In this document: one piece after another, positions 50,101 to 62,772 of the stretch
How positions within the stretch are numbered: the first letter of the stretch is position 1
How the letters are laid out: each line of letters starts with the position of its first letter
Assembly: GCF_037975245.1 (NCBI RefSeq)
Contig: NC_092568.1
Coordinates: 29,330,001-29,394,000, forward strand
Source of the DNA: Apostichopus japonicus
Lineage: Eukaryota; Echinodermata; Holothuroidea; Aspidochirotida; Stichopodidae
Length of the DNA stretch: 64,000 nt
Reading direction: 5' to 3'
The notes under the pieces: generated by a model
What the model saw: the letters and a program-made list of their open reading frames with translations, nothing else
Told to the model about the DNA's origin: nothing
Databases searched by the model: none
Translations under genes and position numbers: made by a program

Positions 50101-53100
50101 TGGCTTTGTTTTAAAGCCTGAAGACTGTTGATTCATTCGGTTGTATCAAGTTATGGTAACAGCATGACATTTATATTGACAAAATGATCACTGTTCTGTA
50201 GTAAAAAGTTAGGTTTGACACCAAAGCCCTGCAGTGGCATTTTAATATCCCTCCCTGTGTAGGTGTGAGTTACTGCAATATACCTGTAACATGTCTTCTG
50301 AAAGTGATAATTCCATTTGATGTAATAAAAGTCAGCCCACATCAAGATAGAAGTTATGTCAAAGGTCATTTTGGATCAAAGCAGACAAATGTGAAATATG
50401 TACAAATATGAATCCTTTAAATGTTACATAGATTGCAGGTGATATTTCCACTTGATGTAATACAAGGTAGCCCACCTCAAGATATCTGCATAAGTCAAAG
50501 CCCAAGGAGATCACATATCATAGCAATGTGTGTCTATAGATCTATCTTCATGTCTGTAGTCTGTACATGTCTGTGTGTCAACATCAGTACAAAGGTTGTT
50601 GCTCAATCCTGACAAAAATTGTGAAAGTGGCTGTTCATGTCAGGGGCTGCATTAATGTTTTACACAAAAAGTTGGTCAAAGGTCATTTTGGTTCAGAGCA
50701 GACCTGTACAAATATGAAATCCTTTAAAATGTTCAGTACATAGATGAAGGTTTAATTTTGTCTGGAGGAATCTTGAAAAACCAACATTTCCATCTTTCAA
50801 AACAAAAGGGGTGTAGAGGCCTGTATATGGCTTGTTTATGTTTTTTCTGGGGGGAGAGGGGGGTGGTTCTGAGGGGCTTTGTAGCCTCCTTCACATCATG
50901 CTCTTAACCATTATGTAGGCCTTTGATGTTAAAAAAAAAAACTCAACAACAGCTGATTTTCTTCACTGTATAATATTTTGATAGATGATGTTTAGAGTGT
51001 GTTAGGTGCTGACAAAAACTTAGAAGTATATACATATATATTGTATATATGTTACTATGTTACTATGAGAGGTGATGTATCTAACTGAGCAGTAAAAGTC
51101 ACCCAGAAACATGACATGATACAATGAAAATGAATAATGAAACCTTAAGAACCAGACTGAGTGTGGTTTCTTTCTTTTTTTATTTATGGTTTTTTTTTTG
51201 GGGGGGGGGGGAGATTTGGCTTGATTTAACTTTAATTCTATGTCCCCATTCAATTCGGTTTAAATTGATGACAAAACCCATGTTGGGATAAACTGGAGTG
51301 CTAACCTCTCTATCCCAACTATAATGTTTGCTGAATATGCTCATATTAAGACAGAACCACTACAGGATTGGTTTGGAGTGTTTGCCCACTACAATCAGTT
51401 TTATTTGACCTCTTTCATCAGTTGGAGGGATGCCTGCATTAAGGCTTAATAGTCAAGTAAATATTTATTTAGGAGTGCCTTTTTTTGTGTGGGAAGCAGA
51501 GATAGACTAGGGTTCATACAGCATTCTCTCTGGGTTCCTTCAAAATGTAAAGAAACAATTGTTACTGGTACTACTGTCAGTTTCTGAGAGGTTGCAGTAC
51601 AGTACTTGCTCTCCATCCTCCATAATCTTTGTCAGGTCATCATATTAATCATAGATAACCCAATTGAGAGGCTCACTCACCTTTACTTTGAGTTATTAAA
51701 GGATACTTTATTGTATCTGTGAATGAGTTAACTTTCGCCATTAAGAAGGACAGGGGATTGAATTAATATTCATACTTTTAATCAGTGTAAGGAATTTAGA
51801 ATGTCAAAAAAAGTCTTCTCTGGAGTATATTGAAGTATTTTTTCAACACTGCACTGAATAAGTTTAGCAAATTAATTAAGCATATGTACAGTGTTCTATC
51901 GGGTACTGAAAGTGGTCCACCTAGGTTGGATATGGAATCCATAACATCACAACCATGTTTGTGCAATTGGAAATTTTAGGGTGGTGGGGGGGGGGGGATA
52001 GGCGGATTCAGGTTACTGTATTTTTAAATGTCACATTTGGTTTCGATGATAATCGTAACCTAAGTAGCATTCGTGATGGCGTGTGTGTGCATTTGTGATG
52101 CCCAGCTTTTAAACATGATAAGAGATTTTTGGACTAATTTTTTTTGTGGAGGTCAAAGGTCATTTGGGGTCACCAAGGGTAAATTGTGTAAACCTTATAA
52201 ATACGATATCTCAAGAAGGGAAGCTTGGGCAGATTTCATATTTAGTTTGTAGATGTACCACATTGAGTACAAGAAGCCTGTTGTTTTGGTGGAGGTCAAA
52301 GGTCATTCTGATGAATGTAGGAAAAGTTTGTATGTGTGTGTTAGTGTGTGACCTTGACATTGTAAACTGACATTTACAATATAGTTCAGGCAGCAAGATC
52401 TAGTTCCAAAAATCTTTTACAAATCACCTGCTAACGCCTCATTCCTATCAAAATTTCTGAGCCTTTCATGCACAGTAACAACCCACAATGTCTCTACCCA
52501 CATATATGTACAGGATTATCTATTGAAACAATGTTAAGTTTACACACTCTAGATATCAGTATAATGCTGAAGGCTTGATTTAATGCTAGCAAGCTACCTT
52601 TAGTATGTACAGTACAGGTGTCCTTGTTTATTTTATAAATACACATATGAAATTCACATTTAAAAGATAATCATATATATTTATATTTATAATCATTTAA
52701 TATAATCATATAAACCAATTCTCATCATTATTTTTTCAACTCTTTGATGGACATATAAATGTTAACATTGAATTGTACCAGCTCACTATAATGTTTACCC
52801 TAAAGGCTTATGTCTATTGAAACAATTTTTTTTGTCCGAAAATACCAAAACGCTTTCTAGTATATATAACAGAATCAATCTATAAGTAGCAGCCTGTTTT
52901 TATCTTTTGCATTGTTCCATCTAGAGTCAGCTGTGTTTACCTTACTTGTCAAGTTTCAAAAGTTTTGGGACATCCAGCAAATGTTTGAACGTTGCTATCG
53001 ACCTAACTGTTACTCAAACCTAATGTTCGTATTTTTTTTGTTGATACAAAAAAGAACACTTGCAACAAATCAAGGACATAAAATTGAATCAGGAATTATT

Positions 53101-56100
53101 TATTATGCAGTCAATTTGTCAATATGAGTTTTTAATCACATGACACAGAAATCCAAATTAATATTTTGTGTTTTTTTTTTAACTACTTCTCTCTTTGGAA
53201 TTAAGGTGGATTAGTAGAGCATACTAGTAGGCTAGCATTAATATAGGAGGCTTTCAACTATCGAAGGATATTGAGACCGTCCCCTAAATCAACTCATAAA
53301 GCTGCATAATTAGCATTAGCTTTGCAGTTCATTGTTAATACAATATATTGTTTTCTCGTTAATTTGTAATCTATTCTCAAGAATCATTAGCGGATCGTTA
53401 TTTCAAGAGAGTCTGATAATGTAACAGATCTATGTACACACACCGTATATTTGCATAGTGTGATCATGCAGTAGGCAACTGTACCATTGTTTATTAATCA
53501 GGAAGTGAGGCGGCTGATTTATACCAGCATATTTATGCTGCTCTCATCTCTGATGAATGCAAATAAAACTTAATAACAATCTCATATCTGCACTTTGATT
53601 AACCATCAAGAAAGTTTTCCCACTGTATTTATTACAACTTTGTCGATTGACCCCCTCCCCCTCCCACCCCCCCCCCCCGAATAAAGAAAATGGATACTTT
53701 CTGCAAACCTTTTGTAAATCTACACAAATCCTCAAAGAAGATAAAGAACAAGGATGTGTCTGAATAAATTCCAAACATATGGTTAACCCTACTCCATGAT
53801 GTAAACAGTTTATTGGCTTCTAAAATATTTTAAATGTAAACTACTTATTCATCATGATTTTATAATTAATTTTCAGATGCAAATACTGGCACTATCCTAC
53901 CAAGTTACCTGCGTCAAGTGTGATCATTGTTTTTCACAACGAAGGTTGGTCTACCCTCATGAGGACCGTCCACAGCGTCTTCAATGAATCCCCGCCAGAA
54001 TTACTTCAGGAGGTTGTAATGGTAGACGACTTCAGCAGTAAAGGTTGGCATGGCAACTTGAAACTATCCAGTCCTCCTTTTTTTATTTTTTTATTTAATT
54101 TTATTAATATTTTTTTATTTCTTTTATTTTTAATTATCATTTCGTTAGTATTTTGGTGACTTGTCTCAATTTCCATGGAAACATGTCAGGGATACTTGGA
54201 ATTTTAAGTCCTTGAAAGTACGGAAGAGAGAATATATACAAACTAGAACACATCTCAGGTTATATTATAAATGCAACTGTTATAACAGAAAGGTTTTTTT
54301 GGTAGAGAATAAAGTAGAATGTCTGACATCTGTGTCTTTGATGTACATTAGTATTGGTCACACATTTAAGTTGTCATGGTAACATGTCAAGGACACTTGT
54401 AGTTTCAGTGCATAAAAGTACCAAACAGGGATGTATCTATTATGGCAGGAATCTCTTTTTGGTAGAGAAAAATCGGAATGCCTGACGTTTGGGTTTTTTA
54501 TTTTGGATAATTTCTACTAATGATTCTAACAAAAACTAATCTATAAATTAGAATAAATAATTAGACATATTATGTGCATAATTAAGCACCTAAAACACCT
54601 AACAAGAATATAACACACAAAAGTTTTGATATCACCTTCACTATGAATATGCAACTTGCCAGTGTCCAGATGTGTGGTAAATGATTCAAAAATATAAAGT
54701 GTTATCGTGCATTCACACAAAGGTTTAATAATGGGTGTCAAGTCATTACACGCAACATTATGCAATCAAAAGCGTGTTCAACTTTTATTCTACGACAAAT
54801 AGCGGATTTTAATTTTGCATATAACAGTACTTGTATGTTCATATCATCATGTTATTTTACAGAACGGACAGTGAATGTTGGTTAATGATGAACCCACATG
54901 ATATCTCCCGTTTCTTTAGCTTTAAAATTACGTTAAATTGTACAAACGGCATGCCACAGTAATATCATGTCAAAATTTCACCTTAATTTACGTTTTTTTT
55001 TTTAGCAGTGTAAATGTCCCATTAACATTATTCAAAACTGGTGATATTCATAAATGTGTGTATAAGAGTTAATGATAATGTAAAGTGAACTAAAATCCCC
55101 GAACAATGCTGGTTCTTAAAAGGCAGAGATGTTGCCAGTTGCCACATACTGTATTATGGAGGAACATCCAGACAAATAAATATGACAGAAATTTCTCTAT
55201 TAATTTGTCATCCTTTTCTCTGCGACATACTGTATGTAATTTATTTCTCTCTGTTTCAACCACCACAGAGCACTTACAACAACAGTTGGACGATTACATC
55301 AAACGTCCATTTTTCAAGAACAAAGTGCGTCTCTTCCGTAACGCCAAACGAGAAGGACTGATAAGGTCCCGCATCACAGGTGCAGAGCACGCTAGAGCAC
55401 AGATTCTTATATTCTTAGATGCCCACTGTGAGTGTAATCCTAACTGGTTGCCTCCACTGGTATCGGAAATAGCAGTCAACAGGTGCGCTGTTTCATTATT
55501 TTGATTTATTTGTGACTTTTTCCATTTCTCATCGATACAATTCTTAGCAGCATGTCAGATATTTGTTTGAATAAGAGTGGTCGTCTGTGAGTCTCTATTT
55601 ATCGAGACTAAATGTAGCGTGACTGTGACAGCAAGCCGACGAAGTAAATGTGACTCAGCCGGAGTAGACCAGCATAGTTATGTTCTAGCAACTACTGCTG
55701 ATCAAGATTTCAGCCAATTTTCAGACGAGTCTTCATCAATCAGAGAAGACTCAACGTGTAGCATCTTGCCGAGTGGCGGATAGCAGTGTGCATCGTTGCA
55801 TGACTACAACTGCTCAGATGCAACAAAATTTTACCAAGCACAGGGAATTAACTTTGCTTATTACTTAACCCAGAGCCATATAATTAACTTAAAAGTCATT
55901 CAGTTTGCCATGGGGGGGGTGGGTGTTGTTGTTGAGTAGTGTCCTATTCAGTTGGGTGGTGTGTGGCTGGCTTAGTGTACACAGTAATGAATTTGTCCAA
56001 TAGGAGATACATGGAGTTAGTTTCTCTATGAGGTCCAAATTGGCATGTGTTATGTAATAGAAACACACTTTAAATGTTTTTATATTATTTATTTTAAAAA

Positions 56101-59100
56101 GTTAAACAACCTTAGCAACCTTTTCACAGTTCAACTAGAGTGTTTGCTTTATCTCTTATAAACCACAGATATAAACATATCTGAGAGAGTGAGTTGCAGC
56201 AGGCACACTGTATCACGTAAAGTGAAGTTCTCTGTGTCGTCATTCTGACTACCGAAAATGTGTTGCATCGTAGTGAATGGTATATGAATCCTACAGGAGA
56301 GTACTGTAGCATGTAGACTTTTCCTTGTGTCTCTATTAACCTTTAAGAGTTCTGTGTTTGAAGAGTGATTGAATATTATTATACATTGTACATATTGTAA
56401 TTAGACACATCCCTTGCATGCCTCTCACACCATTAACGGAACGGTCTTTCCATCCCGTCTCTCTTAGGACCACGGTGGTTTGTCCGACAGTGGATTCTGT
56501 GGATGCAGATACCTACGAATACCACCCTCAGGGCGATGGGCTCTGTAGGGGTATTTTTAACTGGGACTTTTGGTACAAGAGAGTGTCTATCGAAGAATCC
56601 AGGGAGAGACTCGGTCTCAAGCACAGAAGCGAAGCATATGCGTAAGTTTGGCCGTTAAACAGTCTTCAAATGTGCGGCTCGAAAAGCTATTGAGACCTGG
56701 GTTGATTTATCTCACAATGATGGATAAGAACTGAAAAGTAAAAGCATTTGTTCATTATGCCTTGTTTAATTAGTGGTTTTGCCTTGCCATGCGATCATGT
56801 ATAACAGGACAAGAGCTTTATTCTCTTTGACCCCACCGCACGTAGTCCAAAGAATCTTTGTATTACCTTATTGCAATATGGTTTCTTGCAACCAGAGTAA
56901 TTTTCAGTTTAGAGCAACAGCAACAAAAATCATAAAAGCTGTGTTTTGCACTTCTTCGGTAAAACATTAAAGATGTAATACTTAAACATGCAAACTATAA
57001 GAATTCTTGAGGTATTAAATCTGTAACATATTTATGGGTTTACTTTTCCATAGAAAGTACTGTTGATAAAGGTGTCAGCATAAGCAGTTGTGAGAACCAA
57101 ATCTAAGGTTGATTATTAATTATCAGTCATTCATGAAGGTTGTTATGGTGATTAAAATACAAAATGGTGTCATTATCTTTTGATTTGCTCTTATATTGTG
57201 AAATAAAGTTGAAAAGCACATATTATCATTATTATTAATAAATTTTCCAAAAGTTTTGACAACCTTGCTTTATCTGTTATCTTATTTTTCTCTGATCAGG
57301 TCCCCAGTCATGGCCGGAGGCCTCTTTGGGTTAGACAGGTCATATTTCTTTGAACTGGGTGCTTATGACCCAGGCCTAGAGATATGGGGTGGTGAGAATA
57401 TGGAGATATCCTTTAAAGTGAGTTGTTTTTATTTTTATCTTTTTGAGAACAAATATGGCTACATACAATTGGTCATTGACGAACAGAACTAAACTGACCA
57501 ACTAGAGACTGGGAAACTTTTTTTTAATTTTGTTGAGAACTTAACCAACCATTCTAAGGATGATAGAAAGTATCATGTGACTATTTGATGAGTCATGTTG
57601 GTTGGGGAGGAGGGAGGGGGGGGTTGGAAAGAATCACAAAGTGAAACCCATCTTTCCATGTAGAGATACATAGTGATATTTCTCAAGAGAATTACTAGAC
57701 AGGACTGAAGTTTTTGGTGACATCCTTCAATCAAGAATTCAAAATTCTTCCAATGTGACAAAACCGACCAAAAATTTGGCTAAAAATAAGATCACAGTTC
57801 ATCAGATTAATACATTCTTCACATCTCCCATCAGTGATTGAACAAGTATGTAGTCAATTTAGTAAAGATCCTATTCAGTGTTCAAACTTACATCATCCAG
57901 ATACTTCTTTTCATTAGTTCTTAGTATAAATCACTTGTCAAAAGCCATATTTTCAAAATTTCTTTCCTTCTCTTCATTACTTAAAATTCAACTTGCTTGG
58001 TCAGCTAACTAAATCCACTGTCATTGTAATTTTAATAATTTAGTCTCTAGTAATAATCAAACCATTATCACCATTAACCCCTAAAGCTGATGATGAAAGG
58101 AAATTTAAAAAAATAATAAAATACCTAGAAAATGTTAATGCAAATCAAAACAAAGTGTTTGAACCTGATATGTTGCATAAATGCTGCATATTTTATTTTA
58201 CTAGAATTTCATTACTTTATGATAGTAATGGAAACTAAGCCCATCTTTGCAACCCCATTATGCATTCCATTATAAAAACTAACCAATCACTCACTCTAGG
58301 ATCGTTTCCAGTACTATTGTATGGAAAATGTTCATTCCCCTCCCCCTCCCCTCCCCTTCCCCTCCCTCTCCCCTCCCCTCCCCTCCCCTCCCCTCACCCT
58401 CCCCTCCCCTCCCCCAAAATAAAATTCTATAACAATTCAGGCCCATTTGCTGAGATAGACTAAATGAAAAATTCAAACCAAAACAAAGGTGTCTGGTTCT
58501 TTCTTATTGTTTTTGCCGAGACGAGAGCTTGCATCCAAGTTATGTTTTTATCTCGCCCAAAACAATAACAAATAATGGAACACCTTTGTTTGGGTTCTGT
58601 ACAATATAGATGTGCATGAAGGTAACATATTGTAAATTGTCAGATTAATAATAATTAAGCAAGCCTCATTTGGTAATGAGTCAAATTTGCCAGTTCAAAG
58701 TCTAAATTGTCCCATAATGAGTTTTTTCACCATGTTGAATATCGTTTTAATTTCCTGTTTGTTAATAAATATCAATTTTGGTTTTGAACTTAATGGATTT
58801 CAATTTTCTTCTTTCTCTTTCTTTTTCTCTCTATTTTTTGTTTTTTGATTAAGTACAAGAAATATTGACACAGCTGTTTAATGGTCTGAAATTTTAACTA
58901 CTGTGTTTAACATTATCGTTTCAAAAAGGACAAACATATTATTACGTTGCATAGTATGAGTGTTTCTCAGATGTTGCCAGATGCCTTCATGTGTTGTTAC
59001 TGTCAATAATCACAGTAGATTTAGTAACAGTATATATATGCTTGTCTGAAATGATTTATGAATATTCATTTCCAGGTTTGGATAAGTGTTTCTCTCTATT

Positions 59101-62100
59101 ATGTTGACAGATGCCTTAATGTGTTGTACTGTCAACACTCATAGTTGATTTAGTAACAGTATATATATGCTTGTCTGAAATGATTTATGAATATTCATTT
59201 CCAGGCTTGGATGTGTGGAGGAAGCCTCAAGTTTGTGCCTTGTTCTAGAGTCGGCCATATTTACCGTCACGGCGTGCCTTATACGTACCCCGACTCTGGT
59301 GTTAAGGGGGTTTCTGTAGTGCATATGGTAAGACCAATGATTTATGAATATTCATGTCCAGGCTTAGCTGCCTGGCGGAAATGTCAAGTTTGTGCCTTGT
59401 TCTAGAGTCCGCCATATGCAACCGTCACTGCGTGCCTTATACTCACCCAGACTCTGGTGTTAAGGGGGTTTCTGTAGTACATGGGGTGTGACCTACCTTA
59501 GGGCTTACACATCAAGCCATGCAGAAAAGTGTATTCTTGGTTACGTTGCTGTGGCCAGACAAATAGCCTATGCAGTCAAGTGTTGATCAGTGTGTGTTTG
59601 TCACGCCGTAGCTCTACGAACTGTTAGCTCAAGAAATTCAAACTTCAGAAAATCTCATCGGTTGTTAGAATAAGACAAAATGTGCAAATTTCATGGACCC
59701 TACACCTCAAAAGAAAGTCTGCTTGAACAAGTTCAGTTTGTAAATGCTTAATTGATTCTGGAAGGTCTATATGGTAGCATTCGGAATCTGAATCTGATAA
59801 AGTAATAAATTGGGAACATCTCTCATTTTGTACTCACAAAGATTACTTTCACATCTGAATCAAGTGTGAGTGTTGAGTGAAAATGAAACAAATCTAGCAA
59901 TTGTCTTTGTTTGGTTTGACTAAATACATTGAGGGCTTAGTTAACCTTAACCATGTGGAAGACCGATTCTATTTTAGAAACAAGAAGAAATATCATCTCT
60001 ACTATGTATTTTTGTATGGTTTTTGTTTTAGAATTACATGCGAGTGGCCGAGGTTTGGATGGATGAATACAAGGAATATTTTTACACGTTGAGGCCAGAG
60101 TTGAGAGGGAAGCCATTCGGCGATATAAGCGAACAGGTTGAATTCAGAAGGAAACACTGCCCCAAATCATTCAAGTGGTTTATGGAAGAGGTTGCTCCTG
60201 ATTCCATGAAACATTGGCCCCCTCCTCTACCAAACCAGGGATACGGAGAGGTGAGTACCATCAACCAATAAGCTGGAGGAAAATTTTAAAAGTAAAAAAT
60301 ACTTGAATTACCTAAAAAGCAGTTTATTGAAGTTACTTTGCTCATCTCTGTCTCAAATGTACTTGCGCGTTCTCCTTATCTATCTGACCAACTCACTAGT
60401 AACTTTTTAGCAGTTCATTGATTTGGCATGAGCTTCTCCAGTACTTTGACCAACCATCAGAATTTTGTTAACAACAGAATGGCTAGGAAGCTGATCCAAC
60501 ATGCTAGACAACACCTGTTCCCTAACTTAGCATTAACAAACAATTTATATATTTATATTTGTACTTATATGTTAAACTTGTTGACAGCAGCTACTATGTA
60601 CTGCTAACATTACTGTTGACTGTATACATTGAAGAGAGGATATTGTAACATTTTCCATCTGTTTCTCATTTTTTATGGTGTTCAATGAAACCTTTGTCAG
60701 TTTTTTTTTGGGATGTATTTAATGGAATCTTGATATAATCACAAATTGGGTAAAGGGAAGTTAGGTGTGGGTGGAGGGGGTGTCTAATTGTTTAAATATC
60801 AATAATCCTGCTTTCAAAAGGTAGTTTCCATGGAGTTGTAACTGTGCATCATCTTGACCTTGTGATATTCACTCATCCCGATGTTCTTTGACCTTATTGC
60901 CTGCAGATTCGTGCCATTTCGTCAGATCTATGTATGGACACTCTAGGTCACCAGAATGGAGAAATTGGCATGTACTACTGTCACGGTATGGGTGGCAACC
61001 AGAGATTCAGATTAGATGGCAACGGTGTACTCTACAGCAATGAAAATTGCCTCTACCCTCAGGGGGAGAAACTCAAAATCACAGAATGTAAAGCATTCAC
61101 ATCCACTGCAAAGTGGACCTTTAATGAGGTAAATCAATTTCTCCTTTTTTTTTTCTTTTTTTTTCATTCAAGAAAAAAAAAGAGGCATTTCTCGTATCAT
61201 GCTTCTTTGTGTGACCATTCCATATCTTCTTTTTGTTTTATACCTAAGATGTTTGCTCTACTTGGTTTTGGTTTTATGAGTATGGAGAGCTAAGAAAGAA
61301 AAGTAACAATCCAACCAGTGAATGGCATCAGATGTTTTTATTTATGTTGCTAATTACAGTAGAGGAGTAATCCATTTCTTTGGGGGAGGGGGGGGGGGAG
61401 GTTTCAAAAGTTTGATGTTGGAAGTTTTTCTTATCTCATGGAATTATTGGTATATTTATTTCATCTTCTTCAATCTCTTTGATGTATGTAAACAAATTTT
61501 GTGGGGTCAAACTGAGTCTGAAATTTGTCAGGCAGTAATACAAGTGTAAAGTTTTAGTCCAATTAATGTATATTTTAGAAGACAACAATCATCAAAGTGC
61601 AGTCATTTGGACAAATATCACAATGTGAAATCTATGTCGTAATTGCTACAAGAAATGTATGTCGTAAATCGTAATGTATGTATGTATGTCGTAAATCGTA
61701 TGTCGTATGTCGTAAATGTAAATGTAAATCGTAAATGTAATGTAAATCGTAAAATGTAAAATGTAAATTGTAAAATGTAAAATGTAAATCGTAAATGTAA
61801 ATCGTAAATCGTAAAAAAAAAAAAACGTAAATGTAAATCGTATGTCGTAAATGTATGTCGTAAATCTATGTCGTAAATGCTACAAGAAAAATTTAACTCA
61901 GAACCTTACTTTAATTTCATTTGCTGATAACTTTTGCTTCTCAAAGCTTGTGAATTTAGCGACCAAGTGTAATTTTGTCTTTCACATGATAGATAGATAG
62001 ATAAACAGATAGACAGACAGATAAATAGAATAAAGTATGTGTGTGTAGCCCACCTTCTCTATCTATGCCAAGATGACATAGACATGCACAGATAGGCTGG

Positions 62101-62772
62101 TGAGAAGCAAGTATAAATATACCAACACAACAAAAACTTACAGGATAAACAATATATACTTCAACACTATTAGAAGAGAACATACATGTGGTTTAGATGC
62201 CCTTTGAACCTATCAATGTTATCAATTTAATATGCGGATACCCTTACGAGAGGAGTTCCAAAGCGTCCGCCCACAAATGGCAAAGGCTCTATTCCAAATT
62301 TGGTACAAACCCGTGTTGTACAAAAAGGAACAGTGTAGCCGGGCGAGAAACAACAACAAGGTTCTTATCGGAAGCAGCATTGTGAACACATTGATGGACA
62401 AACAACAGGATTTTAAACTAAATATAAGCTTTCACAGGGAGCCAGTGCAACTCTTTAAGAATGGTAGTGACATCATCCCTTCTTCCTCGGCCATAAATGA
62501 CCCTGGCAGCACTGTATCAAAGAGATTGTAGTTCTGAAATGAGACTAGCCTTTTAGTATCATAGTACAAAGAGTACATGCATGTTCTCTCTCTCTCTTAA
62601 GTCATGGATAAATATTTCTGTTTCCCTTTTTAATTCACAGTCCAAGGAACAGCTCAGCATACCTACAAGAAACATGTGTCTGGATCATGATAGCGGAACC
62701 AAAACCTTAAAACTGTCCGAGTGCAATATTCATAAGGAGTCGCAGCATTTCAGGATAAATTCCCCAGAGTGA
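47176..62772 (+). CDS. GALNT7: Polypeptide N-acetylgalactosaminyltransferase 7 (GALNT7-type)
   Basis: Ten coding exons join with matching phases to a 621-residue protein: 47176-47436, 49005-49240, 53877-54043, 55269-55482, 56468-56641, 57300-57417, 59205-59327, 60032-60250, 60907-61128 and 62641-62772. Residues 17-36 are the type II signal anchor, followed by a stem. [27 protein letters not shown] and [20 protein letters not shown] open the GT-A fold (GT27). The metal-binding DXH is D272-A-H274 in LDAHCE and the third ligand is H408 in CSRVGH. WGGEN is at 380-384 and [14 protein letters not shown] follows. Residues about 505-618 form a ricin-type lectin domain ([19 protein letters not shown]). 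GALNT7 acts in the Golgi on already GalNAc-modified mucin-type peptides. The CKYWHY-to-KEHL region and the MEEVAPD...GEIR region fit GALNT7 better than other members. Human GALNT7 is about 657 residues. Intron 6 and its borders carry duplicated exon sequence. Confidence 0.95.
52037..52320 (+). repeat. DR1-containing tandem repeat inside GALNT7 intron 2
   Basis: Head block (CGATGATAATCGTAACCTAAG, then GTGTGTGCATTTGTGATGCC), then about one and a half units of the repeat seen at 10.6 and 19.4 kb. Perfect AGGTCAAAGGTCA at 52150-52162 and 52293-52305. One-mismatch relatives occur at 50356-50368 and 50673-50685 in neighbouring sequence. Confidence 0.85.
58335..58415. repeat. CCCCT polypyrimidine tract in GALNT7 intron 6
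   Basis: About 80 bases of C and T only, apart from one A, built of CCCCT/CCCTC units. Mirror symmetry makes triplex (H-DNA) formation possible; the complementary strand is G-rich. Confidence 0.9.
58959..59484 (+). pseudogene. Tandem duplication of GALNT7 exon 7 and its acceptor, outer copies decayed
   Basis: A block ending TGATTTATGAATATTCATTTCCAG occurs at 59052-59075, at 59181-59204 (the real acceptor of exon 7) and, with one base change, up to 59361. The first two copies sit in tandem 126-bp-like units starting at about 58959 and 59084. After the third acceptor, 59362-59484 is a diverged copy of exon 7 (shared TCAAGTTTGTGCCTTGTTCT) with TAG as its second codon, a one-base insertion after CCATAT, and no proper donor. 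After the first acceptor only GTTTGGAT resembles exon 7. Confidence 0.9.
61631..61890. repeat. GTAAATC/ATGTCGTAA minisatellite in GALNT7 intron 9
   Basis: Many short units such as ATGTAAATCGTAA, ATGTCGTAA and AAAATGTAA fill the interval. Both borders carry TCTATGTCGTAA(T/A)TGCTACAAGAAA, so the array expanded between two copies of that flank. Confidence 0.9.
62200..62535 (-). pseudogene. Decayed LINE reverse-transcriptase C-terminal fragment
   Basis: On the minus strand the translation reads [45 protein letters not shown] and, after a frameshift, [14 protein letters not shown]. This series ([19 protein letters not shown], RAFxxxxxxLWNS) is the usual C-terminal end of CR1/RTE-like LINE polymerases. 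Stops and a frameshift make it dead. It lies antisense in the last GALNT7 intron. Confidence 0.8.

Noticed and set aside
61660..61880. CRISPR-like short repeat array
   Set aside because: Units have no distinct spacers and the genome is eukaryotic; it is a minisatellite.
62197..62531. Plus-strand frames in the last GALNT7 intron
   Set aside because: The opposite strand reads as a decayed LINE polymerase tail, which explains the openness.
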